Shown piece after piece: positions 1 through 11,576 of a stretch of 64,000 nt of DNA. The stretch comes from Temnopleurus reevesii (Eukaryota > Echinodermata > Echinoidea > Temnopleuroida > Temnopleuridae). Both the position numbers and the translations under genes were made by a program. The stretch lies in contig BQKZ01000116.1 in NCBI GenBank assembly GCA_036244855.1, forward strand, positions 215,621-279,620, given 5' to 3'. How positions within the stretch are numbered: position 1 is the stretch's first letter; every line of letters starts with the position of its first letter. Below the pieces are notes generated by a model. The model was given only the letters and a program-made list of their open reading frames with translations, was not told the origin of the DNA and did not search any database.

Positions 1-3000
1 GAAAAAAATGAGTGCAAATATGAGAGAGAAAAGTTGGTGAGAAAATACGGTCCCTCCGGTCAGGCTTAATCGTCTCTACTGACCAAGTGCTAAACAACTT
101 GGTAGTTATCTGGATTACTTGGCATCAATTATTCCGTAACATTTTTGGCATTTCTTAATCTAAATTGAAGGTCTTTTCCTATTTAATTGATGATTAATAA
201 AAAAAATTTTGGAAATAGGTTTTCAAATGTTGATATATTTTCAAAAGAGAAGTTTTGAAATTAAATGGCTGAATTATTTAGATTTTATATTCCCACTGAT
301 TTCATCAAACGAAAGTGACTGTAAATAATAAATAATTGCTTCAGGTTTTAATGCATCTATAATTTACAGTTAGAAAAGAATGCTTTAAGCATCTCTTTGT
401 CAATCAAAATTTCCCATGAAAATATCCAGGACCCTTAAAGAATTCATAATTTTTTTTTTGTAATTTAAAAATAGAATGCAATTTTGATTTGAGATGCCTG
501 ACAGAAGGGATGAAATATAAACCAGAAAAATGATATCTAGATAGCATTTCAGCCATTATTTAAAGTCAGAAGAAATGAATGTAGTAAGAAATTAAGGCAA
601 CAGGCTGATAGTTGATTCTCAAAAGTTCTTTGAAAGTATTCCAGAGGAGAGCAGCTTTCATTTGGAAGGCAACATTCATTGTGGTAGAATTGAAAAAGAA
701 GTGGAAGAAACTTAGACGAACTAAACCTAACAAATTTTCTCTCTTTTTTTCCTTAAAGTTTCTTTTCAAACAGAATAAAAATTCATCAAATATCATTCTA
801 AAAATACCTCTACCAATTACAACCATTTTACGTCTGTAATATTCAACCCATTAATAAAATTTGATATTAATATTCTTTGTATTCCAAAAGAATGAAGAAA
901 AATAAATTATTTTCTGATGTTTGAAACTCAATGGGTGAACTATTAAATATGTTTTCAAAATAAATATAAGCCTCAAATTCGTTGTAACGGATTCATTCGA
1001 TTTGTTGCAACTTTAAAAAAAGATAAAACACTTGTTTGAATTTTTTCCTGACAAATTTATACATTGTAGTCAATTAAATTTCAATGTTTGCATGCTAATA
1101 TTATACCACCAAGATTGGATATATGTTCACAATATTCAACAGATATCAAGACTGTGTTAGTGACATAATCATGTTAGTAGAATATAAAGATAGAGTCTGA
1201 AAGAGCATGCTTCATGCCTTATTAGAAGGTCATCTTTCCGAATGTACTACTGTATATTACTGCACAAATAGAATAAAGTAATAAGACACAGAGAAAGAAG
1301 AATTCTTACAGAATATAGGTAATGATATGCTTACTAAATGCAGAACTATATCAAAGAATGATTTTCATGCGATGCAAGGGTAATGCGGGAATCATGCAGA
1401 AAAAATCATGCAAAATCTGTGCTGTGTTATCAAATGTGAGTGTTGTGATAAAAGTGCAACTGTGTTGGTTTTTGTAATTATTCAGTCAATCTCTAAAGAA
1501 ATAATAAACCAGTCTCAAGTATAACTCAAATTGATTGTTTGATTAAAATAAAAATCAAAATAGAAATAAATTATTGGAATTGATCAGACCGTCACGAGAC
1601 ATTCCTTACTCAGAACAAACAAAATTGAAGGAAACGGTAAAAATTGTCAGAAAGTCATGCCTCATCAGTTAAAGTAATTCAACAAAGAAGAAAAATTCAT
1701 TCCAAAATGGTCCAAGTGGACAACCATCAAAGTCTTCCGGATTTCGACCTTTATCTCACCATTATTTGAACGCAGTGGTACACTATCTGTTTAAAGATTT
1801 ATCATTGTTTTAGTGATGGGAGAAAAAATATGAATGAAGATGAAGTGACGCTGAGACAAAACTGAAGATAAAATCTTTTATTCTAAATTCGTCCCACTTT
1901 GAAGCAAAGAGAAGTATTCTCAATAAGGACAAAGGATTATGGACAAAGTAAACAACTTCATCAACACAAAAGAAAGTACTTTTGCTATTTGTTGGGCAAC
2001 GCCTTTCTCACATTTCTTTGCACAATAAGGAGGAAACTTCCATTTGTGTTTATCTTACAAATGCTTGAATGAAGTTGATTACTTAGTCCAATATCGATCA
2101 TCACTTTTTCTCACAGTGCAAACTTGGATCACTGATTAATCAAGAACCACCTAAATGGTTCATATATATTTAGATTATTCATTAATTTCTGAAATTATTT
2201 TTCTCTGAGCTTCAAAGTGGGCTGATGTATGATTACATAAACATGATTGTTAGTAATTAAACAGCCAACATTTTACACTAAGATGTTAGTACATATAGAC
2301 ATGAAAATACACAAAATAGCTTTTTAGTATAATTTTTTATATTTACATGAACAAATTATTTTTTAAGAATTCATAGCGCAGTAAATGAGATTAATCATGA
2401 TATAATAAAGATGTAGAATGTATGACATTATGATTTTAATGTCCTAGAGGGCAGTAAAACTCCAAGAGATCATGAAATACCAGGATTTTTTTCACTTTCT
2501 GTCTGTAGCATTTGAAATGAACATCTATAAACCATCAAAAATTTTAGAGTTCAAAATGTTCAAATTTGCAATAATAATATATGATGAGCAAACACTAAAA
2601 TGATTGATATACATTTGTACAACAGGACATGGGTATATATACACTATAGAGGGAGTCTAACGTAACTAACTTAACATGATGCATTTTGGGACTATAGGAA
2701 GAAAACAGCTGATAAATGTAGAGTATTCCACTCACAAAACATAAAAGAAACACGTAAGGAGTAAAATTGTAAAACAAAAGAGACCCACAACATATATATT
2801 ATAAATATAATATATATATATATACAAGAGGACAGCCCATGACTGTAAAAAGAAATATTACAATTATTTGATTAAGGATGAACATGAAAATATCAAGGCT
2901 TGAATAATGCTCATGATTTTTTTTAAGATGGAAACTCTCGCAACATACAATCACAATACACCTTCAAAATTTAAACAGGAATATCATTTAAATATCTTTT

Positions 3001-4161
3001 GGATAACAATAACAGACAAAAATATTTTTGAATAGTTAAAGAAATCATTGTCAGGTGCAATCAAATAATTTGTTCCAAAATACCATTTCAGGTGTAATAT
3101 GTAATATAAAAATGTCAGGATCTTTCAAAAATCTTTCAAAATACCCAGGGATGGTTTTGGAGTTTAAAAAATGAGTTTTAACTGACTTCATTTATAATTT
3201 ATCATCAGATTCAAGAATGGATGTGTGTCAAAATATCTCAATTGATGAATAGTTAGAAAATCCACACAACCTAACTGCCAAAGAATATCAATTATGCGAA
3301 AATATTCCTTTAGAAATGATGATAAAGATAAATAAAATGCTAGTTTAAATACATGGGATCCTTTTTACTTATATTTTGGTTGGCAAAAACTTTTCATTGA
3401 CTTGCCAATCTTTGAAGTCGTAGTATGTTTTTTTTTATTCATGAAATTCTATTTCCTTATAATCATATCCTAAAAGCTACCCAAACAAAATGTGAAGAGC
3501 TACAAGAAAAGGGAATTATTATTCATGACAACATGAGAATGAAAAATGAATGATTATGCATGATAAATTCGAGATAATCATAAACAGGCATAAAGAATTC
3601 ATATAACTGGAGTATGATATCATTCAGAAATGAAATATATGAATCTTCATACCTAAAACCACCAAATGTTTCAAAATCTTATAATAGAGCGAATTGGATA
3701 GACACTATTCATATGTAATGTATATGACTGACTCTCATAAAACAAATTGAACAAAAATCCCCCGCACACCAGTCCAAGATTGAAATAAATCTCATTTGCA
3801 ATGGTGGTTTTGAGGTGAGAGATCTAAATAAACAAATTGCATTCTGTTGAAGAATATGTGATTAAAAGGATGAAAGAATAATTCGGGAAGATTTTCACAA
3901 ACATAGTTATCAGTCATTCCTGTTGTATATTACTCAAGTAGTTTGATTCGATTGGCAAATAGCAAAAAATGACTGACAAAACATGTCATTGAAATGCTCC
4001 CATGGTGAATAGATAATAATCACCAGCTGAATAGATGAATCATAAAATATAAATGAGGAAATAATTCAATAATGCATGTATGATTATATCCAAATAAATA
4101 CAAACACTGGACAGAGAAACATTCCAAGAGGGACAGACACACTCTAAACAACATTCCTTAC
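1..4161 (-). other. Neurexin intron 3' of the LNS4 exon (partial)
   Basis: AT-rich non-coding sequence following the splice donor of the LNS4 exon. I saw no exon-like open frame with splice sites. The continuation of LNS4 would be expected in this direction but must lie outside the window. The only simple structure noted is an AT dinucleotide-rich patch near 2795-2825. Short open frames here are chance frames. Confidence 0.6.
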
Positions 4162-4488
4162 CTTCAGCCCTATCGGTGTTATCGACAGTGACCATCAGAT
4201 GCTCATCGCGCCGCTGGACATGGACTGCATGCCACCTGTTATCATCCAGACCGTGCCCCGCGGTGATGACCGTCTGACCGATCCCGTAGTTGGTCACCAC
4301 CCTGATCATCCCGTCCTTGATCTCCACCATCAGGAAGTCGATGACGGTGTCGGAGGAAGTCGCCACCAGCAGGCCGTCGGGGAAGCGGGTGCGGAAGCGC
4401 AGGAAGATGTCCTCCACTTTGCTCTCCGAGTTGGAGGAGACTGTGATACGCATGTACTGGTTACCATTGAATGACAGTCGTGCAACCT
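4162..4488 (-). CDS. NRXN: Neurexin exon: first half of LNS4 (laminin G-like domain)
   Basis: This 327-nt exon encodes the N-terminal half of the fourth LNS/laminin-G domain of an alpha-neurexin, a presynaptic adhesion receptor. The translation begins EVARLSFNGNQY and contains the LNS hallmarks FLRFRTRFPDGLLVA and DDNRWHAVHVQRR, ending VDNTDRAEG. The acceptor (minus strand) is a pyrimidine-rich run ending CCCTGACAG just above 4488. The donor is GAAG/gtaagg at 4161-4156. Entry phase completes a codon begun by the EGF exon (G/AG), and the exon leaves in phase 1. The end point matches the place where vertebrate neurexins carry alternative splice site 3 in LNS4 (family knowledge). The rest of LNS4 is outside the window. 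A small signal-like frame read upstream of the acceptor is intron. Confidence 0.92.
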
Positions 4489-5332
4489 CTGTCAGGGGGA
4501 GAGGTCGGAGAAGGAGGCAGATTAGGAGTGTTGCCACGGTTACAGAATCACAAATTCTCACAAAGTGTCTTTATTTGGAAGTGTATATACAGACATCAGT
4601 AGAAGGAATACTTGCAGACACTCTTTAGTGGAATACTAATAAGCTCAAGTAGGATTTGTGTGCCAGGATATAAAGGGTTCAATGTATTTTAATAGGTACT
4701 TATGTCCACAGATATATTTAGTACTTAGTCCTCTCAACTTAACTAAAAAATGCATACACCAAATTACTAACCGAGACATATATCTTCCATATTCTTTATA
4801 TACATTTTTTGCAGCTAAATGTTCAGAAATATGATCTCAGATTTGACCAAATAGTATACTTTCAATTGTATAAATTCATAAGGGCTCTATGATTAAATAC
4901 ACCTCTGCGCTATGAAAGAGACGACTCCTTTTTATAAGACGGACAAAAAGTTAAAATCAATAAGAATCATAAATTATTTTGTTATTCGTTTTGGTGAATT
5001 TATGCAACTACCAATGGATTAAAACACCCACTCCTTCTCTCAGATCAAGTTTCCGGCCACAATATTCCAACAAATCTGTGTCATTTGATTGCTTAAATCA
5101 AAGACGGCACAACTTGGGGCATAATGATACCCTAGGGTGCAGCGAAGGTGTGCAATATCTAAACGATGCTTCTCAAATAATTTCTTCTACCACGCATGGA
5201 TTGGGAGGATTCCCTCATCAACTCAACCAAAACACCGTCCCAAATCAATTTTGGTAGAATGCGTGCAGGTATGTCTGTCGAATATTCCATCGCCTGCCCA
5301 CAGTTCAGACCTCGTTAATAATGCAAAGGCGT

Positions 5333-5348
5333 AATCAAGCGCTTGATT
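5333..5348. repeat. Perfect 16-bp palindrome
   Basis: AATCAAGCGCTTGATT is its own reverse complement. It lies in a somewhat GC-richer stretch of intron (about 5040-5360). It could be a dimeric factor site or chance; no function is assigned. Confidence 0.4.
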
Positions 5349-5592
5349 GCACCCTGCATCTTCAATCATTTATCCATTATGATTAGGTGGGGACTGTCAA
5401 ACACACTGATGAGCTTTCTTATTGAAACTATTAGTGTTTTCATTGCTACCACTTGACCCAGTCCTGTTTCTATGAAAATAAATAACTTGTTATAGATATT
5501 GATTAACAAAAGAGATGCTGGTGATGGACTTATGAGGTCTAAAACAGAATGGACCAAAAAGAAATTGTTAGATGAAAATAATTAAAAATTAC

Positions 5593-5688
5593 AGAAAGAG
5601 AGAGAGAGAGAGAAAGAGAGGGAGAGAGATGTATAAAGAGAAAGAAATAGAAAGAGAGAGAGAAATAAAGAGGAAGAGAGAAGGGGGT
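5593..5688. repeat. GA-rich microsatellite
   Basis: Runs of GAGAGA and AAAGAGAG with interruptions. The serine/leucine-rich frame across it on the minus strand is a product of the repeat, not a gene. Confidence 0.85.
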
Positions 5689-6062
5689 AAGTAGAGAGCA
5701 GACGACTGAAGGATTCAGCACATCATCTCACTGAAAAATTATATTTCTAAACGCATGCAAATGATCGAGGAGAAAAAGTATGAAAAAAGCAAATGTTAGA
5801 AAATATAAAAATCTTGAAAACACTGTAATTCATATAACAAAAGAAATTATGATGTTAGTCCCACATATTCAGACATATGTTAGTACGACTCACCTCCTTC
5901 TTTGGTGTACACTGGTGTTAAAGCAGACAGAGCGAGTGACAGAGCAGGATGGGAAATTTTTTTTCGTGAGAAAAAGATGCAGCATTTTGGGGATGTTAGT
6001 TAGAATGGTGACGAGGAGGAATTTAATTAGGAAGAGGATGGACAAGCAGAGAAATGTTAGTT

Positions 6063-6076
6063 GTTGTCATGGCAAC
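6063..6076. promoter_or_regulatory. X-box-like (RFX) palindrome
   Basis: GTTGTCATGGCAAC fits the two-half-site X-box bound by RFX factors (GTNRCC/N-spacer/RGYAAC type) in both halves. It lies deep in the intron, far from any promoter visible here. Function as an enhancer is inference. Confidence 0.45.
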
Positions 6077-8963
6077 GGGAATGGATGACATTCACTAAAA
6101 GGAGATGCTATTTGTGTAATTTTACTGAAAGATCTCAGACCACCCCCATAAGCATGATTTCAGAAATGTTTTTTAATAATTTTAAAACTTTCCTTCATTT
6201 CTTTTGTTATAAAAACCCTTGGTGACAGAATAATAAAATAATATTTGGTACTATGAAATCTCACAAGAACATAAAGTAGTAGTAAAATGTTAAGATACAG
6301 TTATTTTTTTTAATAAACAAATAAGAATAAGGTTCAGGAAAGACCCAATAGGAATATCATTATATTTTTGTCATTCATGAGAGATCTTCCAGTAAAATTT
6401 CTAGATGGAAAGCAGAGAGAACTAGATGCTGTGAAAGATAGAATAAAGAGAGGTTAGACATTTGCAGAGAAGTCCTGCAAGAAATATGTTAGTCAAGATG
6501 CACAAACTACAATGTTAATTTTATCTATTGCCAAATGCACAAATATTAACTATTCAAAGACAATGTATTAGTCACAAAACACATAGGGATGTCTTTCCAA
6601 CTGAATTTTACAGCCTGGACATTACTTATTTTGTTAAATAATGCACGTAGCAGTGAAATTGAAGTAATTAGTTTTGAAAAATTCCATTTAGAATACTATA
6701 CAGCCTTGTAGCTCAACAGATGTTCACACACATAAAGATATGATTCTTGAGTTCTCCACTGTTTGATTGGAGGACAGGCGTATAGTGATAACTATATTAT
6801 TAAAACTCTCCCCATATATTTTATTTAGCTGATTCAATTAATAAAAAGCTGAATTTTGTGAAAACTATTCATTGAAATTCCATGAAATTCCATATGTATG
6901 AAACCATTAGTATCTGTGGCATACACATCGAATTTCAAAGAATTTCATCAATTCCTAACAATTAGAATAATGGACATGACAAAGTTGTGGAATTGCCTAT
7001 CTATTAATTTGTGAGAAAGCAAGAATCTAATTTGAATGTCATGCAAAATTCAAACCATGATAGATACATAGTTACAATATTTGTGAGAATGAAACTGTGC
7101 ATTGTAAAATCATGGATGACCCCCAAAGTCAGTTGGAAAGATAGTGACAATAATAATGAGAATTACAAGAAAATAGCATTTTCAAGAGATTGAATATAGA
7201 AAATATATTGCTCAAAGGGTTTCATATCATTATAAGAAATTCAATCTTCATCTTTTCTCTGAAAACAACCTTTTCAAGGTTTTGAAATACAATCCTCAGG
7301 TAAAAAGCCCATAACACGGATCAGGGAACGTAAAATTCTTTTCATTGAATGAGAAAAAAAGAGATGTATACACAACATCTTCTTAAACAGCCTTCAGGAA
7401 AAACTTCAAAGAAGTTTCTTTCCAAAAATGTTTTCTTTGTTAAGGGCCCTGTTTCTTTACATTTCTAAATTGCCAGGAATTGTATCAGCAACAATTTGGA
7501 AAAATGAGACTTAATAAAGTTCATATTCATTGCCTCTCTCTTTCTCCAGGGCATACATAATGCCTTACAAAAAGTAAACCATGTTCATCATGTATTCAAA
7601 CAAGGGCAATCCATTGTCACCTATGACTTATGTTCTCGATTGAAATTATTCATATAAATATAATCTCACCGTTTCTGGCACCCTTTGAGCAAAATATCCA
7701 ATTCTATAAAAGCCATTATTACAAAATGCATTAGTTAATCATGCAAGTGCAAGAGCTTCAGGGTATCAGTGCAAAAGAGACAAGTAAAGTGCATTTTGAA
7801 AATAAATGTGAGAATATATTGTCTGATCAAGGCCAGAAGGATATCATTCCATTCCAAAGTAGATAAGTTGAATAATGTCATTCTGGCTTGAATCAGATAT
7901 CATTCTGTTCTTTCAGTTCTTCTCTGCGATCCGAAGTCAAAAGTTTCCACATCAGGCATATGGCAATAATATTTTTCTGGTATGTTATTCATTGGAGAGG
8001 CTGTGCATGCACTCACAATTGTTCTTGTAACTCATAGAGAGAGAGTTTTGTTTCACACGTACATCTAGAATTGCCCGTATATTGAACAGCGACTTCCTAA
8101 ATGTCTATGTCAAAGGTGTTCATGAAATTATGAACAAGATGATTCAGGGACATTTCAAAACTGCAAAAACTGTAATAAATGCCTATATTTGCCATTTTTT
8201 CAAGCATTATTCTGCTACTTTATGTGCAAAAAAACCACCTTGAACTTAAACCTGCTTATACAAGAATCATTTTTCTTTTACGAGCAACATGAAAAATAGA
8301 AGTCCATGCACAAGAATATCAGATGTGATGACTACCAGTATTTATGTTTAAAATGCTACTGACCGATCTTAGTTTGGCAGAGAATATTTTGGAAATGATA
8401 GGCTCTAGAGTCTTAGAATACTATTATTGACATTAAAAGAGTGATGTAATTGTCATGTAGTTATTAAAGTTTGCTTTTCAGTGCTATGCATACTCCCAAT
8501 AAAGAAAAAAATAACAATCAATTGGAGACTCTGAAACATTTGTTGGAAACATTTGTTGCGAATGAGATATCATAGTTGTAAATTGAATGAAGTAGATCTG
8601 CAAAGATCTGCTAAAAGAAGGAAGAGAATTTCATTACTCCCACGATAGCTCCCTAGAGAATATTGGCTCATGTCTGTCAAAGGGCCTGAGTGGACCAAAA
8701 ACGTGTGAAAGATATTTCCCATTCAAGGGAAAATGTAATCAGAGCGCAAGGAGAATATCTTTCACTGCTTTTGCATAAACCTTGCCTCACATATCCCGTG
8801 ATCTCACTATCCAATAAGAGTAATCCTAGTCTAGACAAGTGTTTCCGAGAATCCGACAAAACAAAACTACCTTGTCACCACTAATGAAATTGCAGGTGCG
8901 CGATGCGACATAGAAGTGATGTTAGCAGAACATGCAAGGCTTGTGAGCAAAAAAAATGTTTTC

Positions 8964-8977
8964 GTTGCCATGGTAAC
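8964..8977. promoter_or_regulatory. X-box-like (RFX) palindrome at the EGF exon donor
   Basis: GTTGCCATGGTAAC matches the RFX X-box in both halves. It overlaps the intronic side of the EGF-B exon splice donor: the gtaagttacc of the donor is the end of the palindrome. A splice-donor context explains only the gtaagt part. Confidence 0.45.
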
Positions 8978-8981
8978 TTAC

Positions 8982-9103
8982 CTTCTTCACATGTCTTTCC
9001 CGTATAGCCAGTTATCCGACAATCACAGATGAATCTGTTCCATCCCTCTGTGCATGTTCCATCGTGATGACAAGGTGTGCTTGAACATTGTCCTTCTTCA
9101 TCC
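8982..9103 (-). CDS. NRXN: Neurexin exon: EGF-like domain B
   Basis: A 122-nt exon encoding one EGF-like module, the second of the three in alpha-neurexins, which sits between LNS3 and LNS4. It reads [17 protein letters not shown] followed by [11 protein letters not shown] and ends [10 protein letters not shown]. All six EGF cysteines are present in the normal spacing. The first base (G) completes the arginine codon left by the LNS3 exon (AG/G). The exon ends with one base of the next codon, matching the entry phase of the LNS4 exon. Acceptor: TTTCTCTACCAG/GGATG; donor: GAAG/gtaagt. The segment is too short to be found by open-frame length alone. Confidence 0.93.
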
Positions 9104-9420
9104 CTGGTAGAGAAATGTCGGAGGAAATGAAAATTAATTAAAAATACGGTTAGATATGTTGAAGAAATTCAGTGAAGACAAAAGATGATTTTATGTATTA
9201 AATCCTGAATTGTTGCACAAGACTTATTGAGATAATCTTTACAAAATGAAAGTATTCTAAACGAAATTAATTTTTATCATCATGTATTTAACAGAAAAAA
9301 TCCCTTGTAGGTTCACAGTATGAACTGTCATACTTTTGAAAACAAAATCATAAAGATAACCTATATTTGTCAAGATGTATACTCTATACTTGTCCTAGAT
9401 TAAAAATCTAAGAGGACAAA

Positions 9421-9487
9421 TGCATATTCCAATTTCATTGCCACTACAGTTCCCTTTACAAGCAAGTCATTTAGACCTCATATCTGG
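9421..9487 (-). pseudogene. Oldest decayed copy of the LNS3 exon end
   Basis: Patchy similarity to 9877-9965 (shared words resembling TCCAATNTCATTG, CAAGTNNTTTAGAC). Splice donor and reading frame are not preserved. Assigned as the most diverged unit of the 160-bp array; weak on its own. Confidence 0.4.
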
Positions 9488-9548
9488 ACACTGGACCACT
9501 GCTCTGAAACCTTGTTCAGAACTAGAGGTACCATAAGAAGGCTCTTAC

Positions 9549-9639
9549 AAGTAGTATACTCCAATATCATCGTCTGTGTGTTGTCAGATAGTATATCATA
9601 GAATCTCTATGCATGCAGGACCAATTCCTTGAGACAGCT
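9549..9639 (-). pseudogene. Decayed copy of the LNS3 exon end
   Basis: Copy of the final ~90 nt of the exon at 9868-10121, in the same orientation. It differs from the neighbouring copy at 9708-9799 by a one-base deletion that brings in TAG, and it has further stops. The donor keeps gtaag but the exonic AG before it has become TT. This copy cannot encode the LNS3 end. Confidence 0.7.
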
Positions 9640-9707
9640 ATATAAAACACTATACCAGGACTCTGAAAACTAGTTCGGAACTCAGGGCACTGTAACCATG
9701 AACTTAC

Positions 9708-9799
9708 CTGCAGTATACTCCAATGTTATTTTCTGTGTGTTGCCTGATAGTATATGATAGAATCTCTATTGCATGCAGGACCAATTCCTTGAGACAGCT
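9708..9799 (-). pseudogene. Open partial copy of the LNS3 exon end with intact donor
   Basis: Duplicate of the last part of the LNS3 exon, 160 bp downstream of it. In the original frame it is open for 30 codons: SCLKELVLHA, then IEILSYTIRQ, then HTENNIGVYC, followed by AG/gtaag. Both cysteine positions of the LNS3 disulfide are kept. Relative to the true exon it has an in-frame 6-nt deletion and several substitutions. An in-frame TAA lies immediately upstream (9800-9802), and no acceptor in the right phase is apparent. It is therefore most likely a partial pseudo-exon, though its open frame and donor make an unusual splice form possible. Confidence 0.65.
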
Positions 9800-9867
9800 T
9801 TATAAAACACTAAACCAGGACTCTGAAAACAAGTCCAGAACTAGGGACACTGTAAAAATGCACTTAC

Positions 9868-10121
9868 CTGCAGTATACTCCAATCTCATTGTCGACATGT
9901 TGTCTGATAGTATATGTTGGAAGATCTATGGTGGTCCCCTGTAGAACCAAGTTCTTTAGACATCCTACATAGCCCTTTCGCAAGGCTCCGCTGTAAAGGT
10001 CCTTCGGCAGGAAGCCAGCATCATTCTCAAAGTCGATGCCTCCGACAACAAGGCTATCCACCAAGTTCAGATGCTTGCTTGTTCCACCGACGTTAAACGC
10101 CCCTATCTCTTGATCATCAAT
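9868..10121 (-). CDS. NRXN: Neurexin exon: second half of LNS3
   Basis: A 254-nt exon encoding the C-terminal half of LNS3, up to the EGF-B module. It starts IDDQEIGAFNVGG, carries the LNS signatures VDSLVVGGIDF and RKGYVGCLKNLVLQG, and ends NEIGVYC plus two bases of an Arg codon. The two cysteines (GCLKN and VYC) that form the conserved LNS disulfide are present. Acceptor: GTTTTATCCCAG/ATTGAT; donor: TGCAG/gtaagt. It enters in phase 0, matching the 240-nt exon at 10651-10890, and leaves in phase 2, matching the EGF exon. Its 3' end has been copied several times into the following intron. Confidence 0.93.
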
Positions 10122-10650
10122 CTGGGATAAAACAATTGGTTAAGGAGGATAAGCTAAGTTAGGAACAGCATTACATCATGGTGTAGTCAAAGAAAAAGAG
10201 AGCTGGGGGCTTCACTATTTCATAAATATTTGGTTTTCTTCTAGATTGTAAATTGAATGGAATTTATTCTCAAGGGACATCCCACACGTTCAGTTAGTTT
10301 AGGATAAGAATATTATTTGAGGGGAGAGACATATAAAGAAAGAAATTGAAATAAAAAGGAATGGAGATATGGAGAAAGAAGAAAGAAATGGAATAGGTCT
10401 CATTGCATTCAATCATACGAGGAACTACACATACCCGGAAATCTCCTCTCATATGATGCCTAGAGAATAAAAGTGCGCTAAAGACCGTCCATGAGAGATG
10501 GAAAAAAGAAGGGGGAGAGAGAGAAATGAGAGCTGGGGAGAGAGAGATAGAAACACACACAGAAGGACAGAGGGAAGATTGAATAAGAAAGAAAGTAGTA
10601 CATGTTTAACTTCAATACCATTTTAACAAAAACTACTGGTACAAGCTTAC
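10122..10650 (-). other. Neurexin intron within LNS3
   Basis: A 529-bp intron separating the two LNS3 exons. About 10319-10580 is purine-rich on the plus strand with GA-type simple repeats. No other element seen. Confidence 0.75.
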
Positions 10651-10890
10651 CTGTAAATCTCCTCTATTATGATGCCTATAGAGCATGACAGTGTGCCAAA
10701 GTCCGTCGTTGAGAGGGAGAGAGTTCGCCCTGTACCGGATAGAACCAGATCCAAGATCCAGTATCAGGTAGAGATAGCCATCCATCAGCTCCAGAGCAAA
10801 GAAGTCTGTGATGTGGTCTGCTCCTCGGTTGTACATGATCACGCCCGATGGCTCGTTGGTACGGAAACTCAGGGATAGTCTTCCTTCGGT
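10651..10890 (-). CDS. NRXN: Neurexin exon: first half of LNS3
   Basis: A 240-nt, phase 0-0 exon of 80 codons. It begins TEGRLSLSFRTNEPSGVIMY, continues through ITDFFALELMDGYLYLILD and ends YRHHNRGDLQ. This is the core of the third LNS domain and directly follows the KWSAK end of the exon at 32389-32565. The motif DFFALELMDGYLYLILDLGSG is highly characteristic of neurexin LNS3. Acceptor: CTTTCATCCAACAG/ACC; donor: TTACAG/gtaagc. An identical copy occurs at 18046-18285, probably from the other haplotype. A DIRS element sits about 410 bp upstream (in transcript sense) in the adjoining intron. Confidence 0.94.
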
Positions 10891-11099
10891 CTGTTGGATG
10901 AAAGGTAATAATTGTATTAATGTTCGTATAATTGTATTAATGTTCTATGTTACACATCGTGAGATAACTGATAACAATTCTCTTCAATTATTTTTCACCA
11001 CAATGAACCTCTTTCAAACCAATGATTGTATTGTTTCAGAAAATGTTACAAAATAACAGAAGGATTTTGATTGAAATAATTCTTCCCTTATCCCAATAT

Positions 11100-11240
11100 G
11101 AATAAACACAGACGACAGTCTGTTTCTGAGATACTGTGAAAAAATGCACAGGCATTATCGGGTAGGAATTGAACCCATAATCTCCTGATGAGTAGATAGG
11201 TAAGATATTGGTGGTTAGATCAAAATGGTGCATATATATT
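11100..11240 (-). mobile_element. Possible tRNA-derived SINE fragment
   Basis: On the minus strand the word GGTTCAATTCC (11165-11175) matches a Pol III B box. It is preceded by a tRNA-like region with a degraded A box and followed by a tail ending in T-rich sequence. It is not a foldable tRNA gene. The same fragment recurs at about 18495-18635 as part of the duplicated block. Confidence 0.35.
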
Positions 11241-11303
11241 TTCAACCACAATGTTTTTATCATAAAATAGAAATAAAAAATAAAATAATTGTCAAGGTGA
11301 AAT

Positions 11304-11513
11304 CAGTAAAATTAGCACTAATTTTATTATTTACGAGATAATCGCGTGGCCCTCTCTTACCATTTTGCTTTGTTCCAGACGAACACAGCTACTACCGAAA
11401 TTACATCTAAACTAGAAATTTTTCCTTATATTGACGCCCCCCCCAAAGTACCCGCCTCACGCCCGTCACCGCGGGGTGACGTAATAGAGCTCGACTCATT
11501 TCAATTCATTCAC
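11304..11513 (-). repeat. DIRS 3' inverted terminal repeat
   Basis: Terminal repeat next to the host junction. Its inner 54 bp (11460-11513) are the exact reverse complement of 17989-18042, the surviving inner edge of the other terminal repeat. Its outer 54 bp (11304-11357) are the exact reverse complement of 11577-11630 in the internal complementary region. The total length of about 210 bp is inferred from these two anchors. Confidence 0.85.
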
Positions 11514-11576
11514 GACCAACCCTTTCTGTCAGTACCCGTCACTTGAACGCAGGTTGGGGGCCGGTGGGGGGGGGGG

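Larger units (their letters stand above)
4489..8981 (-). other. Neurexin intron between EGF-B and LNS4 exons
   Basis: A 4.5-kb AT-rich intron. It contains a 16-bp perfect palindrome at 5333-5348, a GA-rich simple repeat near 5593-5688, an X-box-like palindrome at 6063-6076 and another directly inside the donor at 8964-8977. A 12-bp inverted pair lies at 8704-8715 and 8754-8765. No other exon is supported. Confidence 0.7.
9104..9867 (-). other. Neurexin intron with tandem copies of the upstream exon end
   Basis: This 764-bp intron is built largely of about 160-bp tandem units. Each unit carries a copy of the last part of the adjoining LNS3 exon plus its donor and following intron. Copies are listed separately at 9708-9799, 9549-9639 and, more weakly, about 9421-9487. 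The remainder toward 9104 is plain AT-rich sequence. Confidence 0.7.

Noticed and set aside
4199..4628. Plus-strand open frames over the LNS4 exon
   Set aside because: Antisense shadows; the minus strand has the LNS domain and splice sites.
11150..11240. Minus-strand tRNA gene
   Set aside because: A B box is present, but the rest cannot be folded convincingly into a cloverleaf; more likely a SINE remnant.
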